A model generated the notes under the pieces. The model saw nothing but the letters and a program-made list of their open reading frames with translations. It did no database searches and was not told where the DNA came from. Shown piece after piece: positions 19,091-30,800 of a stretch of 64,000 nucleotides of DNA (positions are counted from its first letter, which is position 1; the number at the start of each line of letters is the position of its first letter). This DNA is from Craspedostauros australis (lineage: Eukaryota > Bacillariophyta > Bacillariophyceae > Mastogloiales > Achnanthaceae): NCBI GenBank assembly GCA_026770025.1, contig JAMXDE010000009.1:558001-622000 (forward strand). Reading direction: 5' to 3'. The position numbers were made by a program, and so were the translations under genes.

Positions 19091-22000
19091 TTGTGAACCG
19101 CAATCTTGCATGATCAAAGACCAACGACGCGCACGTGGTCGCTCCTTCCACATGCCACAGCATCCCACAACATCGACAACCGTCCGAAGCAAGCCAATCA
19201 TACGAACGCCAAACATATGCTGATCTCCACGAAGCGACAACACTTGTCGTGGCACGTGAGACCATCATGGCCGGCGTTCGGGTGTTTGGCTGGGTTGATG
19301 AATCGATGGCTGCATGGATGGATGCTCATCGTGTGCGGCGCGGACCAATCAACACCTCCATGCTCACAATAGCTTGTATCAGAATAGCATAACAGTATTG
19401 GTATCATGTAGAATACTTGTAATATAACCACTCCACTCCGCACTTCCGTGTCCTCCTCAAGCCGTAGCGACGAGCGGCGACTGTGTTCGATGGACGTGTA
19501 TTGCATGAACCAACCAGCCGGTTTGTGCGAGGCTATCCTCTTTTTGGTGCGCACCATCATCTCTGGGTTCTTGTGGATGGGATCGTCCGTGCGCGCAATC
19601 AACATAGAAGGTCTTCAGGTCCATGTTGATCAGTATTACATACATGTTCGATACATGATGAAGGAGGATGGCGCACCTGTTCATTCAAGCATGAAGTATA
19701 GAAGAGAAGAGCAGATGGAGTCGAGATCCGCAGTACAATCGAACAGGGTGGCGCAATCATTGCGCCGTGCCGCTGATAGTGCTTTTTCTGCAACGCCATC
19801 TGCAAGGGTTGGGAACAGTGCCATAGCGTCACGTATTCGGAAGAATCAGCAGCCGAAGGATCCGCACCAATGGGACTGCGTTAGCTGTGTCGGTCATATC
19901 ACCTTGATCTGTGCATGAAGTCAGACAATCCGAAAGTTCAGTTCACTTCACTTCAGCTCAATCAAACAGCATTGCTCAACATCATCCCACCATTCATCAT
20001 CCAATTGGGCATTCTACTTGTATAGTACCATGAGCTCCTGCCATGCGATGCCACACAACATCATGGTCCCACACCTGGAAAGTCCTAAAGTCGGAACGCA
20101 TCTCCATGTCACGGCATGTCCCCTACCGCGCATATTCTGCGTATCGTATGAGTACACAGCGCACTCAAACTGTATAGAATAGCGTATCAGTTGTCATGCA
20201 TGATGTGTCTTGCATGTTATGATACATGGGCAACGTGCATGGTCCAAGGAATGATCGGCAAAGTCGCAACTCAAGCACAATTGTACGCAGTTGAGATGTG
20301 GGCGATGCATGGGACGTTTCTGTGATTGGCCACTTTTTGGAAAAGAGCATTTGGAAACCCTGATCCAAGCAACTTGATCCTTCTCGTGTGTGTGTGCGTG
20401 ATTCAAACACCCATGACTGTACTTTTATAGAATCTCTATATATGTACTATCCTAATTTGATCAACTCAAATTAGCAACCACCATCACCTGTGATGACAAG
20501 TAGAAGCACGGATGGATTCCGCGAGAAGATCGCTGTCCTTCACTCTCTTTGTGAGGATGGCGTGGCGAAGAGCCAGGACGAGAGTTTCATTCACTCTTGA
20601 CCACCATCTGTGCATTTTGAACAGGCCCCCCTTCCACCCCCAACACATACACCCACTCCCTCCTTCCTTCCCCATCCCTCTACGGGGACTGGACATTGGT
20701 GGAGAGTATAGTAGAGTGGAATCGTCCACCATTCTCCACACTCCAACCATGGCCTTGCTATCTGCTCCGTCTGTCTATCTTTTCTCGAGGCATGTCGAAG
20801 ACTCTGTCGAGTGATTGCGTTTCAGCTGTGCAGACGTTCGAGTGTTGGCGTGTGTTCCTCTCACATGAGACATAGCGCAGCAGCACAGACGCATATATGA
20901 TAGCTGCTACATGCCTATGTATTCGTACATCTAATCGATTAGTATTGCTGCTTTCGTTAACATCACCATGATGATCATTTCCAGCACGGATATCGAGAGG
21001 CTGAAGATTGCTCACAATTGCGTTTTCGAGAAGGACAAGTTGACTTGGTTTGGCGAGAACAGAGCAAGGATGAAAAGACATCTGGGAGGATGATGATGGG
21101 AGTGACTTGTTTCTGGCTCCAGATTTTGGCAACGCATCAACAACCAACTTCTCTCCTCGCATGTGTGTGTGCGCGCACCATTCCAACACCCATCTCTCTT
21201 CGCCTATTGGCTTTGATCTTGTGTAGTAACTGTTCTAATACCTTTTAACGAAGTATTGTCGGGCATCGCCCGACACTTGTTAAAACTACTTTTTGACACG
21301 GGGAGGATCCCTTGTGCTTGCACAACATCCTCCACAAGGATGGTCCTGGCATTTCACACACCGCCTTGACTGTCCACCACCCCCATCCAACTCCCCCCAC
21401 ACACACAATACCCACATCCCCCAATACTACTTGTATCATATACTAGTATATGAGCTGCGAGTATCAGGATCTCCTCTCACATCGCGGAGCGCTTCATAGC
21501 AATCCTTGACTCGGCACAACTCAATGGCCCTCGATGTACCATACGACTACGTGTGCTGGAGTTGGACGCTGCGCTCAACTCTATTCGTGTTGGCCGCAAC
21601 ATCTTCTCTGCTCGGCTCGTATGTCACGATCATTCTGTATCTTCAACACCCATGGGCCATCACCGCAAACGTGCTCTCCATCGCACTCTCCATCACACTC
21701 GCATGTTTGCTCTGCCTTGTTCATCTCTCCACCATGCCACACGGGGTGCAACATCCATTGATCAATCAATTTCTGTCTGGCCATTCCTCGATACATCCAT
21801 CCTGATCCATGAGACTAAGTATTGTTGCTGGACAGCATTGGTGGGCACAAATTGCGGGCAGAGAGGGTGGACGCAGGCTGCGGAGCCTTTTCACTCAACG
21901 ACGTGTTCCTCATGCCATCAAAATAACTGGTGACTGGCACAAGTCACAGATGAGATCTCTGTCCGGTTCTCATCTGTTCCTTCTTCTTTTCTGTTTGGGC

Positions 22001-22319
22001 ACTTTTCGCACGATCACGGTCTTTGTTGCTCGTGCACGATGCGTCTTGGGTCTTTCCCTTCCTTCTCCGCTCTCTCTGTGCGAGCAACACATCACAACGG
22101 TGATGTTCTGTCTGGCATCGCCGAAGACGCCGACCACATCACCACATCATCCAACACGCACACACAACATCACATCACCAACAAGCTCACAATCAAGAAC
22201 AACGAACAGAGCATCGCCGATCAGGTCATAAAATCAAACTGAAGCACTGCATTCCACTCCACTTCGCAACATCAACGTCAACCAAATATCATAACATCAC
22301 AGCAACTCACGCAAGCAAC
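19091..22319. other. 3.2-kb intergenic region with a 78-bp dispersed repeat
   Basis: No convincing gene. A hydrophobic open frame of 93 codons (21524-21805, ATG start, two possible membrane spans) and a GTG-start frame of 156 codons (19448-19918) are the best candidates, and both are weak. The segment 21452-21529 matches 40026-40103. Around 21259-21296 there is a short GC-rich hairpin (GTCGGGC/GCCCGAC), possibly a structured terminator. The end (22100-22319) is CA-rich leader of the next gene. Confidence 0.4.
21452..21529. repeat. 78-bp dispersed repeat, copy 1
   Basis: Same length and roughly 75-80% identity by eye to 40026-40103, starting GAGCTG and ending TCAATGGCC. Both copies are preceded by a TTGTAT...TATATGAGC stretch. 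Origin unknown; it could be a small transposon remnant or a small RNA gene. Confidence 0.5.
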
Positions 22320-22892
22320 ATGATGACCCGCACGCCAACCATCTCCCTCCTCTCCGTCTGCTCCTTGATCATCATTGCCATCACGGTCATGCCATCGCAC
22401 AACACAGCTGCGGCATTCCGACCATCCTTCGGCATTCGAAGGCGGCTTGGACGAGCATTGCGTCGCAACCAGCGTCCTCAGATCATGGACGACAACATGA
22501 GCAGTAGCAGTACCTCCAATGCGCTACCTGCCGTTGCCATCGCACCAATCACACCTAATTTCAACAACCCACCATCATCGTTCAGCAGCAGCAGCGCGAG
22601 CACAGGTGCAGTCATGGCGCAAGCCCCGCGGCAGGAGTACACACGAGACATCTTGCAGACCGCAACCACGACAGACAGGAATACCATGATGGCATCCGTC
22701 CGATTGATGGATCTGCCGATGAAGAGCTCCCAAAGCAACATCAACAGAAAATCACTGATGACATCGTATTTGGAAATGGAATTGAATCTGGGACGCATGG
22801 CGATCCTTGCGGCTATGGCGTTCTTCATCGGCGAGATGGTGACGGGAATGTCCATCTGGGATCAGTTGCTCACCGTCTTCGTCATGCCATGA
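22320..22892 (+). CDS. Plastid-targeted one-helix LHC-superfamily-like protein
   Basis: 190 residues. The N-terminus is a secretory signal (hydrophobic core about 9-25) ending Ala-Ala-Ala before Phe33, the ASAF-type plastid junction, followed by a basic and then Ser/Pro-rich transit region. Near the C-terminus (about 150-190) one membrane helix carries Glu154-x-x-x-Gly158-Arg159-Met-Ala, then Gly-Glu-Met-Val-Thr-Gly and Trp-Asp-Gln-Leu. This fits the first-helix pattern of chlorophyll-binding LHC, HLIP and OHP proteins, where Glu and Arg pair. The usual Asn three residues after Glu is Leu here, with Asn one position earlier, so pigment binding is uncertain. One-helix proteins act in photoprotection or pigment handling during photosystem assembly. 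The ATG matches the signal peptide. Confidence 0.75.
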   Translation: MMTRTPTISLLSVCSLIIIAITVMPSHNTAAAFRPSFGIRRRLGRALRRNQRPQIMDDNMSSSSTSNALPAVAIAPITPNFNNPPSSFSSSSASTGAVMAQAPRQEYTRDILQTATTTDRNTMMASVRLMDLPMKSSQSNINRKSLMTSYLEMELNLGRMAILAAMAFFIGEMVTGMSIWDQLLTVFVMP

Positions 22893-23003
22893 TTCCGCAC
22901 ATGGTGCGGCGCACAGATCCATCGATGAGTCTGAAGTGCAATGCCTGGACAAAACAGAAAGGAAGGGAGAGAGGGAGGGAGGAAGCGGGTGTGACCTTGG
23001 CAG

Positions 23004-23335
23004 GGGCGCACGGTAAATTGTCCCCAGTAGGCCCAAACGAGAAGGTACTTAGATAGACCTATAATGTTTTAGGCCTACAGTGCGCGCCAGCCAGTCGAAG
23101 AACGCGCCGGCATGGCCATGTGCTCACCATCCGTGTCTCACCGAACTGGTAGAGTTACGCGTATTTGTGGTATCATCGATATTCAAATTTGGGTCTATGA
23201 AAGTACTATATTACCCACATATAACGTTACGCTCCAGCCGGCTCTTCTTCGCGCCAGCATGGCTGCGCGTTTTGCATCCGAATACACGTGACTGAATGTC
23301 CCCCTCGACGTCCACCTGAATGTCCCCCTTCGCTT
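23004..23335 (+). repeat. Left inverted-repeat arm
   Basis: About 330 bp, apparently identical to the reverse complement of 23822-24151. It ends in the G/C-skewed GTCCCCCT array, so the exact inner limit is approximate. Confidence 0.75.
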
Positions 23336-23850
23336 TTTTGTCCCCCTCAATGTCCCCCTCAACGTCCCCCTTCGCTTTTTTTGTCTCCCTCAATGTCCCC
23401 CTCAATGTCCCCCTTCGCTTTTTTGTCCCCCTCCATGTCCCCCTCAACGTCCCCCTTCGCTTTTTTGTCCCCCTCCATGTCCTCCTGGGATCTTTCGCTT
23501 GCGGCAGCTTGCATTTGTCATGTGTAACTTGCACATCCGCACGTTAACAATGCGCCGGATTAATGAGATTCCCGACAACTCTCCTCACCACACTTGTACG
23601 ATTTTGATGCTGATGTTCGTGCCACCTGTTTCTCTCTCTCTCTTCCTCTTGAGCCAACAAGAAGGCAATTGAAGATGAACAACAGCAGACATTCGATGGA
23701 CACGGAGTAAGACACATAAGCGAAGGGGGACATTGAGGGGGACAAAAAAGCGAAGGGGGACATTGAGGGGGACATTGAGGGAGACAAAAAAAGCGAAGGG
23801 GGACATTGAGGGGGACAAAAAGCGAAGGGGGACATTCAGGTGGACGTCGA
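23287..23850. repeat. Minisatellite arrays of GTCCCCCTCAAT-type units, inverted about the centre
   Basis: The left array (23297-23485) reads GTCCCCCTCAAT/GTCCCCCTTCGCTTTTTT with unit variants; the right array (23722-23850) is its inverse. The strong strand asymmetry (pyrimidine-rich left, purine-rich right) makes the spurious Pro/Cys- or Gly/Lys-rich translations meaningless. Confidence 0.7.
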
Positions 23851-24151
23851 GGGGGACATTCAGTCACGTGTATTCGGATGCAAAACGCGCAGCCATGCTG
23901 GCGCGAAGAAGAGCCGGCTGGAGCGTAACGTTATATGTGGGTAATATAGTACTTTCATAGACCCAAATTTGAATATCGATGATACCACAAATACGCGTAA
24001 CTCTACCAGTTCGGTGAGACACGGATGGTGAGCACATGGCCATGCCGGCGCGTTCTTCGACTGGCTGGCGCGCACTGTAGGCCTAAAACATTATAGGTCT
24101 ATCTAAGTACCTTCTCGTTTGGGCCTACTGGGGACAATTTACCGTGCGCCC
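23822..24151 (-). repeat. Right inverted-repeat arm
   Basis: Reverse complement of the left arm. With the partner arm it could form a stem of about 330 bp if transcribed through. Confidence 0.75.
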
Positions 24152-24154
24152 CAG

Positions 24155-25274
24155 AGAGCGACGACGGCTTCGTCATCATGCATCCGGGGCAAAGCCAAGG
24201 CAAGTGCAAAACCGCAACGCAGAATTCCAGCCAACTGTCAACCAATCCTTGTCAACCAATCCTCGCCAACCAATCCTCGCCAATGCAAAGCAAAAGCAAG
24301 ACACAGGCACATGCCCACTTCGCCACTCTCAGCAAACTGCAGAGACAAGCGGAACGATGTCACAATACTATGTACTCTACATACGAATACTGATACCACT
24401 AGATATACCATTGTCACTATACTAATTACGCACACTGTCATACTTCACAGCGGAATGCAATGCACTGCGCAGATCCCCAACAACGATGAGAGCAGATGCA
24501 GCAATGCGCAAAGAGAGAGAGAGAGAGAAAGAACGAGGACAGCTTCAGTAGAAGCGCCAAGGATACCAATCCAAAAACTCCTGCGAAGGCAGCACAGGCA
24601 CGGCGGCGGATTCTATTCAGTTCCAAGAGCGCCCAGCATCGACATACACAACGTTGACGAAGACAGACAGATTGTGGCATGAATCATGTCATTATCGACT
24701 GCACATCGACTGCACGCCAATAGTCGCGCCGCTGATGGCTGCATCAACGGTAAGCAATACAACCGAAGATGCAGTGAAGGATACAATGGGAAATATATTT
24801 GATCCGATGTCACCGATGAAGAGGAGCCCACTGTGATCAACGAACCAAGAACAAATCCGTCGGCTGCATCCGGAAAACGCCCGACCTCCAGGTCGAAATC
24901 GGTCCCGGTCAACTCATTTGTCCATGTCAAACTGCATCTCCTGGCGGATGCAACAACACGATCTGAAAAGGGCCAGTTCTTCCCCACCAGCATGATCTTG
25001 CACACCGCAGGGAAGACAGACCGTACCAACGCTAACGCTGACTGATCACGTTTCAGCATCAGAAGAGTGTCCTTCGGCGAGTCCTCAATGGTGTCCTCAT
25101 TGGAGTTGCATCATCCTCTCTGCAGAGGTTGTTGGATGTGGTTGATTCAAACTCCTACTTGTACAGAGTAGTGCAACACAGCAACCAGAATCGAAAGAAC
25201 ACAGGTCAAGCATGCCCCTGAGACGGGGGTTGGCAGCCACGAAGGGAAAACCTCACAAGATGACAAGGACCATA
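24155..25274. other. Intergenic region between the inverted-repeat element and solo LTR fragments
   Basis: 1.1 kb. It includes AACCAATCCTCGCC tandem units around 24236-24290 and a GA-rich run near 24511-24530. Open frames on both strands (for example 24613-25059 on the minus strand, 148 codons) have no recognisable features. No gene called. Confidence 0.4.
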
Positions 25275-25640
25275 TGTCAGGAATTGGATGTTCTGAAACA
25301 CTGGATTGCTGCACCTCCCTCTTTGGATCATTATGTGACACCAACCATGTGAGCTGCACCAAGAGGCAGAGAACACTGTATGGCAAGCGCAAACCAGATT
25401 GTGATGTCCATGACCGCAATTCAGGAATGGAAGTCACACATGTCTGTCACAAGAGGCAGCGATGTTGGATTTGTGACCAACATCACAAAATGCACAGTTA
25501 CGGCCCCTATGTTGCAATGGACAAGAAAGGCATTTTTGGGATGGCCAGCATGACGAAGTACAAGATGACATGCAAACATATCTCTAACAATGAACCAGTG
25601 AAAATTGGAGAGGAATGGAGATTGTCCCAAGATGATAGAA
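25275..25640 (+). repeat. Degenerate LTR fragment (copia-like family B)
   Basis: It begins TGTCAGGAATTGGATGTTCT and aligns by eye along its length with the LTR at 39213 (shared GAAACAC, GCACCTCCC, GGATTTGTGACC-type blocks). It lacks the CGGATTTCCAACA end, so it is truncated; the right limit is approximate. Confidence 0.55.
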
Positions 25641-25857
25641 CAATACTGCAAACAAGAGACTTACTGAATGCTGAAGGGTGATCAATCCGTAGGAGAGAAT
25701 TAGGAGTACAAGTTTGTGGTTGAGTGTGTGAGTCTTTAGTCTGATAGCTGTAACAAATCCAAACAAGACTTTTGAAAGGATTGTGAGCAGGTGATGAGCA
25801 GCATCCGTTCTAGTTGGATCTGCAGCATCTCTATTTGTAGTGGTATACCGGAGAATT

Positions 25858-26669
25858 TGTCAGGAATCGAGTGTTCTGAAACACCTAATTGCCGCACCTC
25901 CCAGGGGTAGGGGAATCGAATGTCATGAAATGATACATTACCGCAACCCCAGACTTTGGATCTTTGTGACAGAAAATGTGAGCTACACGCGTTTTGTGGT
26001 GGAGAACGCCTCGTGCCGAATGCAAACCGGACCATAACGTTCGTGACCTCAATACAGGAATACGAATCACACGTGTATGTCGCAGGGGGCAGGGATGTTG
26101 GAATCGTGACCAGCATCACGATACACGCGACTACGGCTCCCATGTCGCAACCAATGAGAAAATAATACTCGAGACAGACCGATGTCACGGTGAGATGGCC
26201 TGTGAACGGATCACTAATGACGAACCTGCAAAGGATCGGTGAAGTGTCAGTGAGGTGATCGGAGAGGCATCGGAGAAGTATCGGAGATGATCGGGGATGT
26301 GTGACCATGAGGAGCTGAGAGAGCCCCCATCCAAGGTGTTCCTGTGATGAATGGAAGACCGCGATCCGATCGAATGAAACGAGCTATGTGATGCCTACGA
26401 CTTGGCAATGTCTAAGCCAACAAAACTATTGGTGGCAAGACAACGTGCCTTTGTGCACGAACATGGGGTACTTGGTGGTGCATGCATGTCCATGATGAAT
26501 TTGCGATGAATGCAAGATGGATGCATGCTAGACTAGTAGATGGACCCATGGAGATCTCAGGAGGAGATCGAACTTTGCAATTGAGAGCAATGAAGAGCTC
26601 ACAGTTCAGAGAAGTAGATTCTAACAAACGATTAGCTTTATACTATCACACCACCCCGGATTTCCAACA
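25858..26669 (+). repeat. Solo LTR, copia-like family B
   Basis: 812 bp from TGTCAGGAAT to CGGATTTCCAACA. These ends closely resemble those of the intact copia LTR at 27020 (TGTTAGGAAT...CGGATTTCCAACA), but the body differs, and is instead related to 39213-39991. No matching target duplication is visible (GAATT against AGCGT), consistent with age or rearrangement. Confidence 0.65.
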
Positions 26670-27019
26670 AGCGTTGAGTCTCATATGTGCAATCATCGCG
26701 GTGTCCATGTTGCCATTCGAGAGAGGAGACATCAATTTGTGACGATCGGAGAGCGAGTTTGTTGTTCACTCTTCTCCGATCAATTGGGGAGGGGAGACGG
26801 CATTGTTCATCCAACGGTTTGGTCAGTTTGCCCATCCACGACAGGTAATGTCACACCCATAAGTGGCGTGGGATGGCACGATCGCTCAAACCCAAATTCA
26901 GCAGACGAGCGATTCCGTCCTGAGTCGAACACGATTCGTGGGGTGGGACCCCATCCCACCGACATCAAGTCACGCTTCAATCCCGCTCAAACATTCTGAG
27001 CAGACGGACAGTTGACTAA
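26670..27019. other. Spacer between solo LTR and intact copia element
   Basis: 350 bp with no gene seen. Its last six bases, GACTAA, are the target-site copy of the copia element. Confidence 0.4.
27014..27019. repeat. Target-site duplication of the copia element, left copy
   Basis: GACTAA, matching 35303-35308 exactly. Six bases is one more than the usual copia duplication. Confidence 0.8.
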
Positions 27020-27766
27020 TGTTAGGAATTGAGGGTACGACTTTATCGGAATACCCGTGATTGCCGCACCTCCCAACATTGTTCGTCACAGCTTTGAATA
27101 TTATTCATCACATGTTCAGAGACTATTCGTCACACCTTTGTATACCATGTCATTATGACTATGACTAAGCATACGGACGCGATTGATACCTGTATAACCG
27201 CGAGGAGGATAGCCTGTCCTCTGGTAATGTAAGGAAGACACCCACGGCGGATCAGGAGGTCCCGATACCACGCCAACCATGGCAACCATCCAGACGACGA
27301 CGTCGATCAGAACAGCATGTCCATGGGCAAGTGACGCACCTTCTTCAGAGGACAGCACATGCCTCTCCTGCGGACAAGAACATCCGCAGGTTTGGAACAT
27401 CAGAAAGGATCAGAATATCCACAGGTTTGGAACATCACCAAAGGTGACATCGATCATGAGACGACGGTGTCATGAGAATCAACGACGGAAACACGAGATA
27501 GGCAAGTGCTCAAAACTGCAGATCCCTACCATGCAAGTGTAGACAGCTACGACGAGGCAGAGACAAGGAAGCAAGAACAGAGCATGATGAACGAAGAGGG
27601 AAGCACCTAAGAGACAACAGGACGCCCCGTGTCGCCACCGCGGCAGATACCTGCCATGAAGATGAAATCGAAAGAGAAAGTGAGATTGTGCTCACAGTTC
27701 TAAAACGGTACAGTTTCTAACAGCAGATTAGAATTTAGTACTAACTATAACCCCGGATTTCCAACA
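27020..27766 (+). repeat. 5' LTR of the copia element
   Basis: 747 bp. A 12-bp palindrome CGTTTCGAAACG follows immediately at 27767, where a primer-binding site would be expected; it does not resemble the common initiator-Met tRNA complement. Confidence 0.9.
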
Positions 27767-27846
27767 CGTTTCGAAACGTTACGATTGAAATCCTACGTTT
27801 CTACCACCATCAACACAGCAACAAACATCCTCTCATCATCATCACC

Positions 27847-30800
27847 ATGACATCTTTCCTAGGTAAGACTGATCGTTACATGATCATGTTCGACGGCAAG
27901 CGGTCCAGCTGGAAAGCTTGGAGTGCAAAGGTCCTGGCCCGCGCCAACCGCAAGGGCTATGGAGACTTGTATCTCAAGGACATGGGTGATGTGGTTGGGA
28001 AGGAAGAACCGTTCGTCCCCTCCGTTGCTTCCCTCCCTGTGAAAGGCAAGAAGAAGGACGACGACGAAGCCAAGAAGCCAAGTGCCATGACTCCTAAAGA
28101 GGAGGCTGAGTACAAGAAGGCATTGGCGAAGTACGCGTTTGAAGAACTGACCATGGCTATTAGCCATGAAACAACCGAAGGCAATGTTGCCTTCATGGCT
28201 GTGTTGGGATGCAAGAGCAGCGCTTACGAGGGAGGAGACCCACGTAAGGCATGGAAGGCTCTTGAGCGTATCCACGAGCAGCGTACTGCGCCTATGAAGG
28301 CAAAGTTGTTGGCGCAGCTCAATGGGATGCGCATGAAGAAGGGAGAACACCCGGACACGTTCCTCACCGAGATGGAAGTGCTCCGCGGACGCCTCTCCCA
28401 CGCCGGCGTCGACTTGGACATGACCCAGTACCACATGCTCGTGCTCAACGCCCTCGCAAGGGACTACGAGATGGATGTGAAGCTCATCGAGCTCAAGTTC
28501 ACCGGCACCGAAGACACGATGTCAATCGAGGACATCCGTGAAGCTGTGAGTGCCACCTACGACGCACGTCACATCAAGCAAGGAAGCAACCGCCGCGAGA
28601 GCGACACCAAAGAGGAAATGGCTCTCGCTGCCACGGGCGGCTTCAAAGGGTACTGCCGCAACTGCGGTGCCTACGGGCACAAGAAGGCGGACTGCCGCTC
28701 TCCCCCAAAGAACAAAAACAACAAGGCCTTGAAGAAGAACAACAAGAGAGGTGACACCCCCGCCAAGAACAAGTTCAACGGAAACTGCAAGTACTGCGGT
28801 AAGAAGGGGCACAAGATCCTCGACTGCTTCAAGTTGAAAGCAGCGATGCGAGAAGCCGAGGCCGCAAACGTGGCGACCGACGGCATGGAGGAAGAGACAG
28901 ACGTCGCCCTCGTGATGGTCGAAGAACACATGTGGCGGACTACCGAAGACGATGTGGCTGGCTACGACTCCTTCGTTGAAGTTGACGAAGAGATGTGGTT
29001 ACCTTCCAACGAGAAGGCCGACGACGTTGCCCTAGCCATGATCGAGGAGCCCTCCTGGTTGCCCGAGGACGACAAGTCCATGGATAGCACGGAAATGATG
29101 TGCTTCCTCACCAACGAGTTCGAACTTGATTCGACAGAGGTCAAAAATGTGACCAACCCAAGACTCGTAACAACCCAAGAAATTGCGAACATCAAGAAAA
29201 ACATGAGCAACGACCACGCCATGATGCCTCCCGAAGAGGAGACCACCGAAGACCTCGCCCTCACGTCCACCGACGAAGAGATGGCCGACCAAGGCAACGA
29301 AGAACCAAACCAAGGCTCCGAGTGGACAGCGGAAGAGCGGGCGGCCCACCACCCAGGGGTGTATGGTCACTACGGACCACCAGCGGTCGCCGCCGAGCGC
29401 ATCAACCGCGAACTCTTCCCGTCCGACGACGAGTCCACCAAAGACGACGGATTCTTCGATGAGGTCATCTACGATGAAGACCTCGTCAGCACCGAAGAAG
29501 AGTCTACCAACGAAGTGGCCATGGTGATCGGAGCGGAAGACATCTGCAGAGAACCTGTCTTCTCGCTCTCCACCAACAAGTCTCCCATCGAGAAGACGAT
29601 CGAAGCAGCAGGGCGCGCAATGTACCAAGGATGGGCATCGTGCCCACTGTGCTTCAAACAAGGGTACATCTACTCGTACTGCGTCGATTGTCCAGCCCAA
29701 CCCTTCCTCATCGATCTACCGGAAGGAACGGACGTGGTGAAACCAACAACCCACGAAGAACGCGATGAACGCCGCGCAATGCTCGCAAAGGAGGAATCCC
29801 TCGCACTCGCAGTGCGATACTCATTGAGCAACGCCATGCCGGCTGACAGTGTGCGCTCCGAGCTTGCCTTGCTGTGCCTCGACACAGTGGAGGAGTACAA
29901 CTCGAGAGACAGACGCACTTGCGCGGATGCTCGCACCCTCTACTTCCTCCTACGCGAAATCGGGATGATGACTCCATTCAACGTCATGAAGAACATGCCG
30001 TTTATCAACGAAAGGCTGGAGAAGGAGCAGTTGCCAGCCATCCACCATGGACTCATCGGGAGTCTGGCCTCGCGTGGAGCACTCCAAGTCATGTGGAAAT
30101 ACCACCCAGGCCACTACGGAGTCCGCAGCTCAAATGCGCTCCCTGAACTCCCCATCTACAGCGAGAGAAACCCGCAACCAGACATGGCAATGGTGATCGG
30201 TGACATCGACGGCGTCGAAGAACGCCGCATCACGCTCGCCCCGGACCGCCATGAGGCAAACACTTGGTTGGGCGACTCAGGTGCCTCATGCCACCTGACC
30301 AACAACGACGAGGGGATGACCAACGTACGCGTAGCCGACCACTCCATCAAGATAGGCAGCGGTCGCTACATCAAGGCAACAAAGGTGGGCGACAAGCGCA
30401 TGGTGGTAATGCAGAAAAACGGTACCACCGCAACCATCCTCCTCAAGCACGTGAAGTTCGTGCCCAAATTGTGGGTGAACCTCCTCAGCATCAACAAAGC
30501 GCTTGAGAGCGGCTTCAACATCAGCAACCACGGTGTTGTGATGAGCCTGGAGAAGCGCGGACAACGCATTACGTTTGACCGACTTATGGCTACCCACAGC
30601 GGCTTCGTGAGCGGCGTTAACATGATCACCGCCCCTCACCCTCACGATCAAGCCAATGTTGGCGTGTCCACCCAGACCGCGGTGGACGTCAACCAAATCC
30701 ATAAAATGTTAGGCCATGTTGACACGTACACGATCTCTCGCACAGCGGGACGATACGGGTGGAATGTCACAGGCAAATTGCATGCATGTGTGGACTGTGC

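Larger units (their letters stand above)
23004..24151. mobile_element. Non-autonomous inverted-repeat (foldback-like) element, 1,148 bp
   Basis: The ends are GGGCGCACGG and its reverse complement. The two arms appear identical for about 330 bp (23004-~23335 and ~23822-24151), judged from identical opposite-strand translations of 71 residues and direct reading. Inside each arm lies an array of GTCCCCCTCAAT-type units. The centre (~23500-23720) is unique and non-coding. CAG is present directly outside both ends (23001-23003 and 24152-24154), a possible 3-bp target duplication, though partly explained by the repeat itself. No transposase is encoded, so it would need one in trans. Three-base duplications fit PIF/Harbinger or CACTA-type enzymes. 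It lies 111 bp after the one-helix gene. Confidence 0.8.

Noticed and set aside
19448..19918. 156-codon plus-strand open frame
   Set aside because: Starts with GTG, no recognisable features, single species of weak evidence.
21524..21805. 93-codon hydrophobic frame with two possible membrane spans
   Set aside because: Its start overlaps the dispersed repeat and the C-rich downstream sequence gives hydrophobic translations by composition; mentioned only in the gap note.
23211..23960. Lys/Gly/Thr- and Pro/Cys-rich frames in the inverted-repeat element
   Set aside because: They are translations of GTCCCCCTCAAT-type minisatellites and of the mirror-image arms.
24613..25059. 148-codon minus-strand frame
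   Set aside because: No domain and competing plus-strand frames; not supported.
27116..27695. Open frames inside the copia LTRs (also at 34652-35231)
   Set aside because: The same frames recur identically in both LTRs; they are non-coding regulatory repeat sequence.
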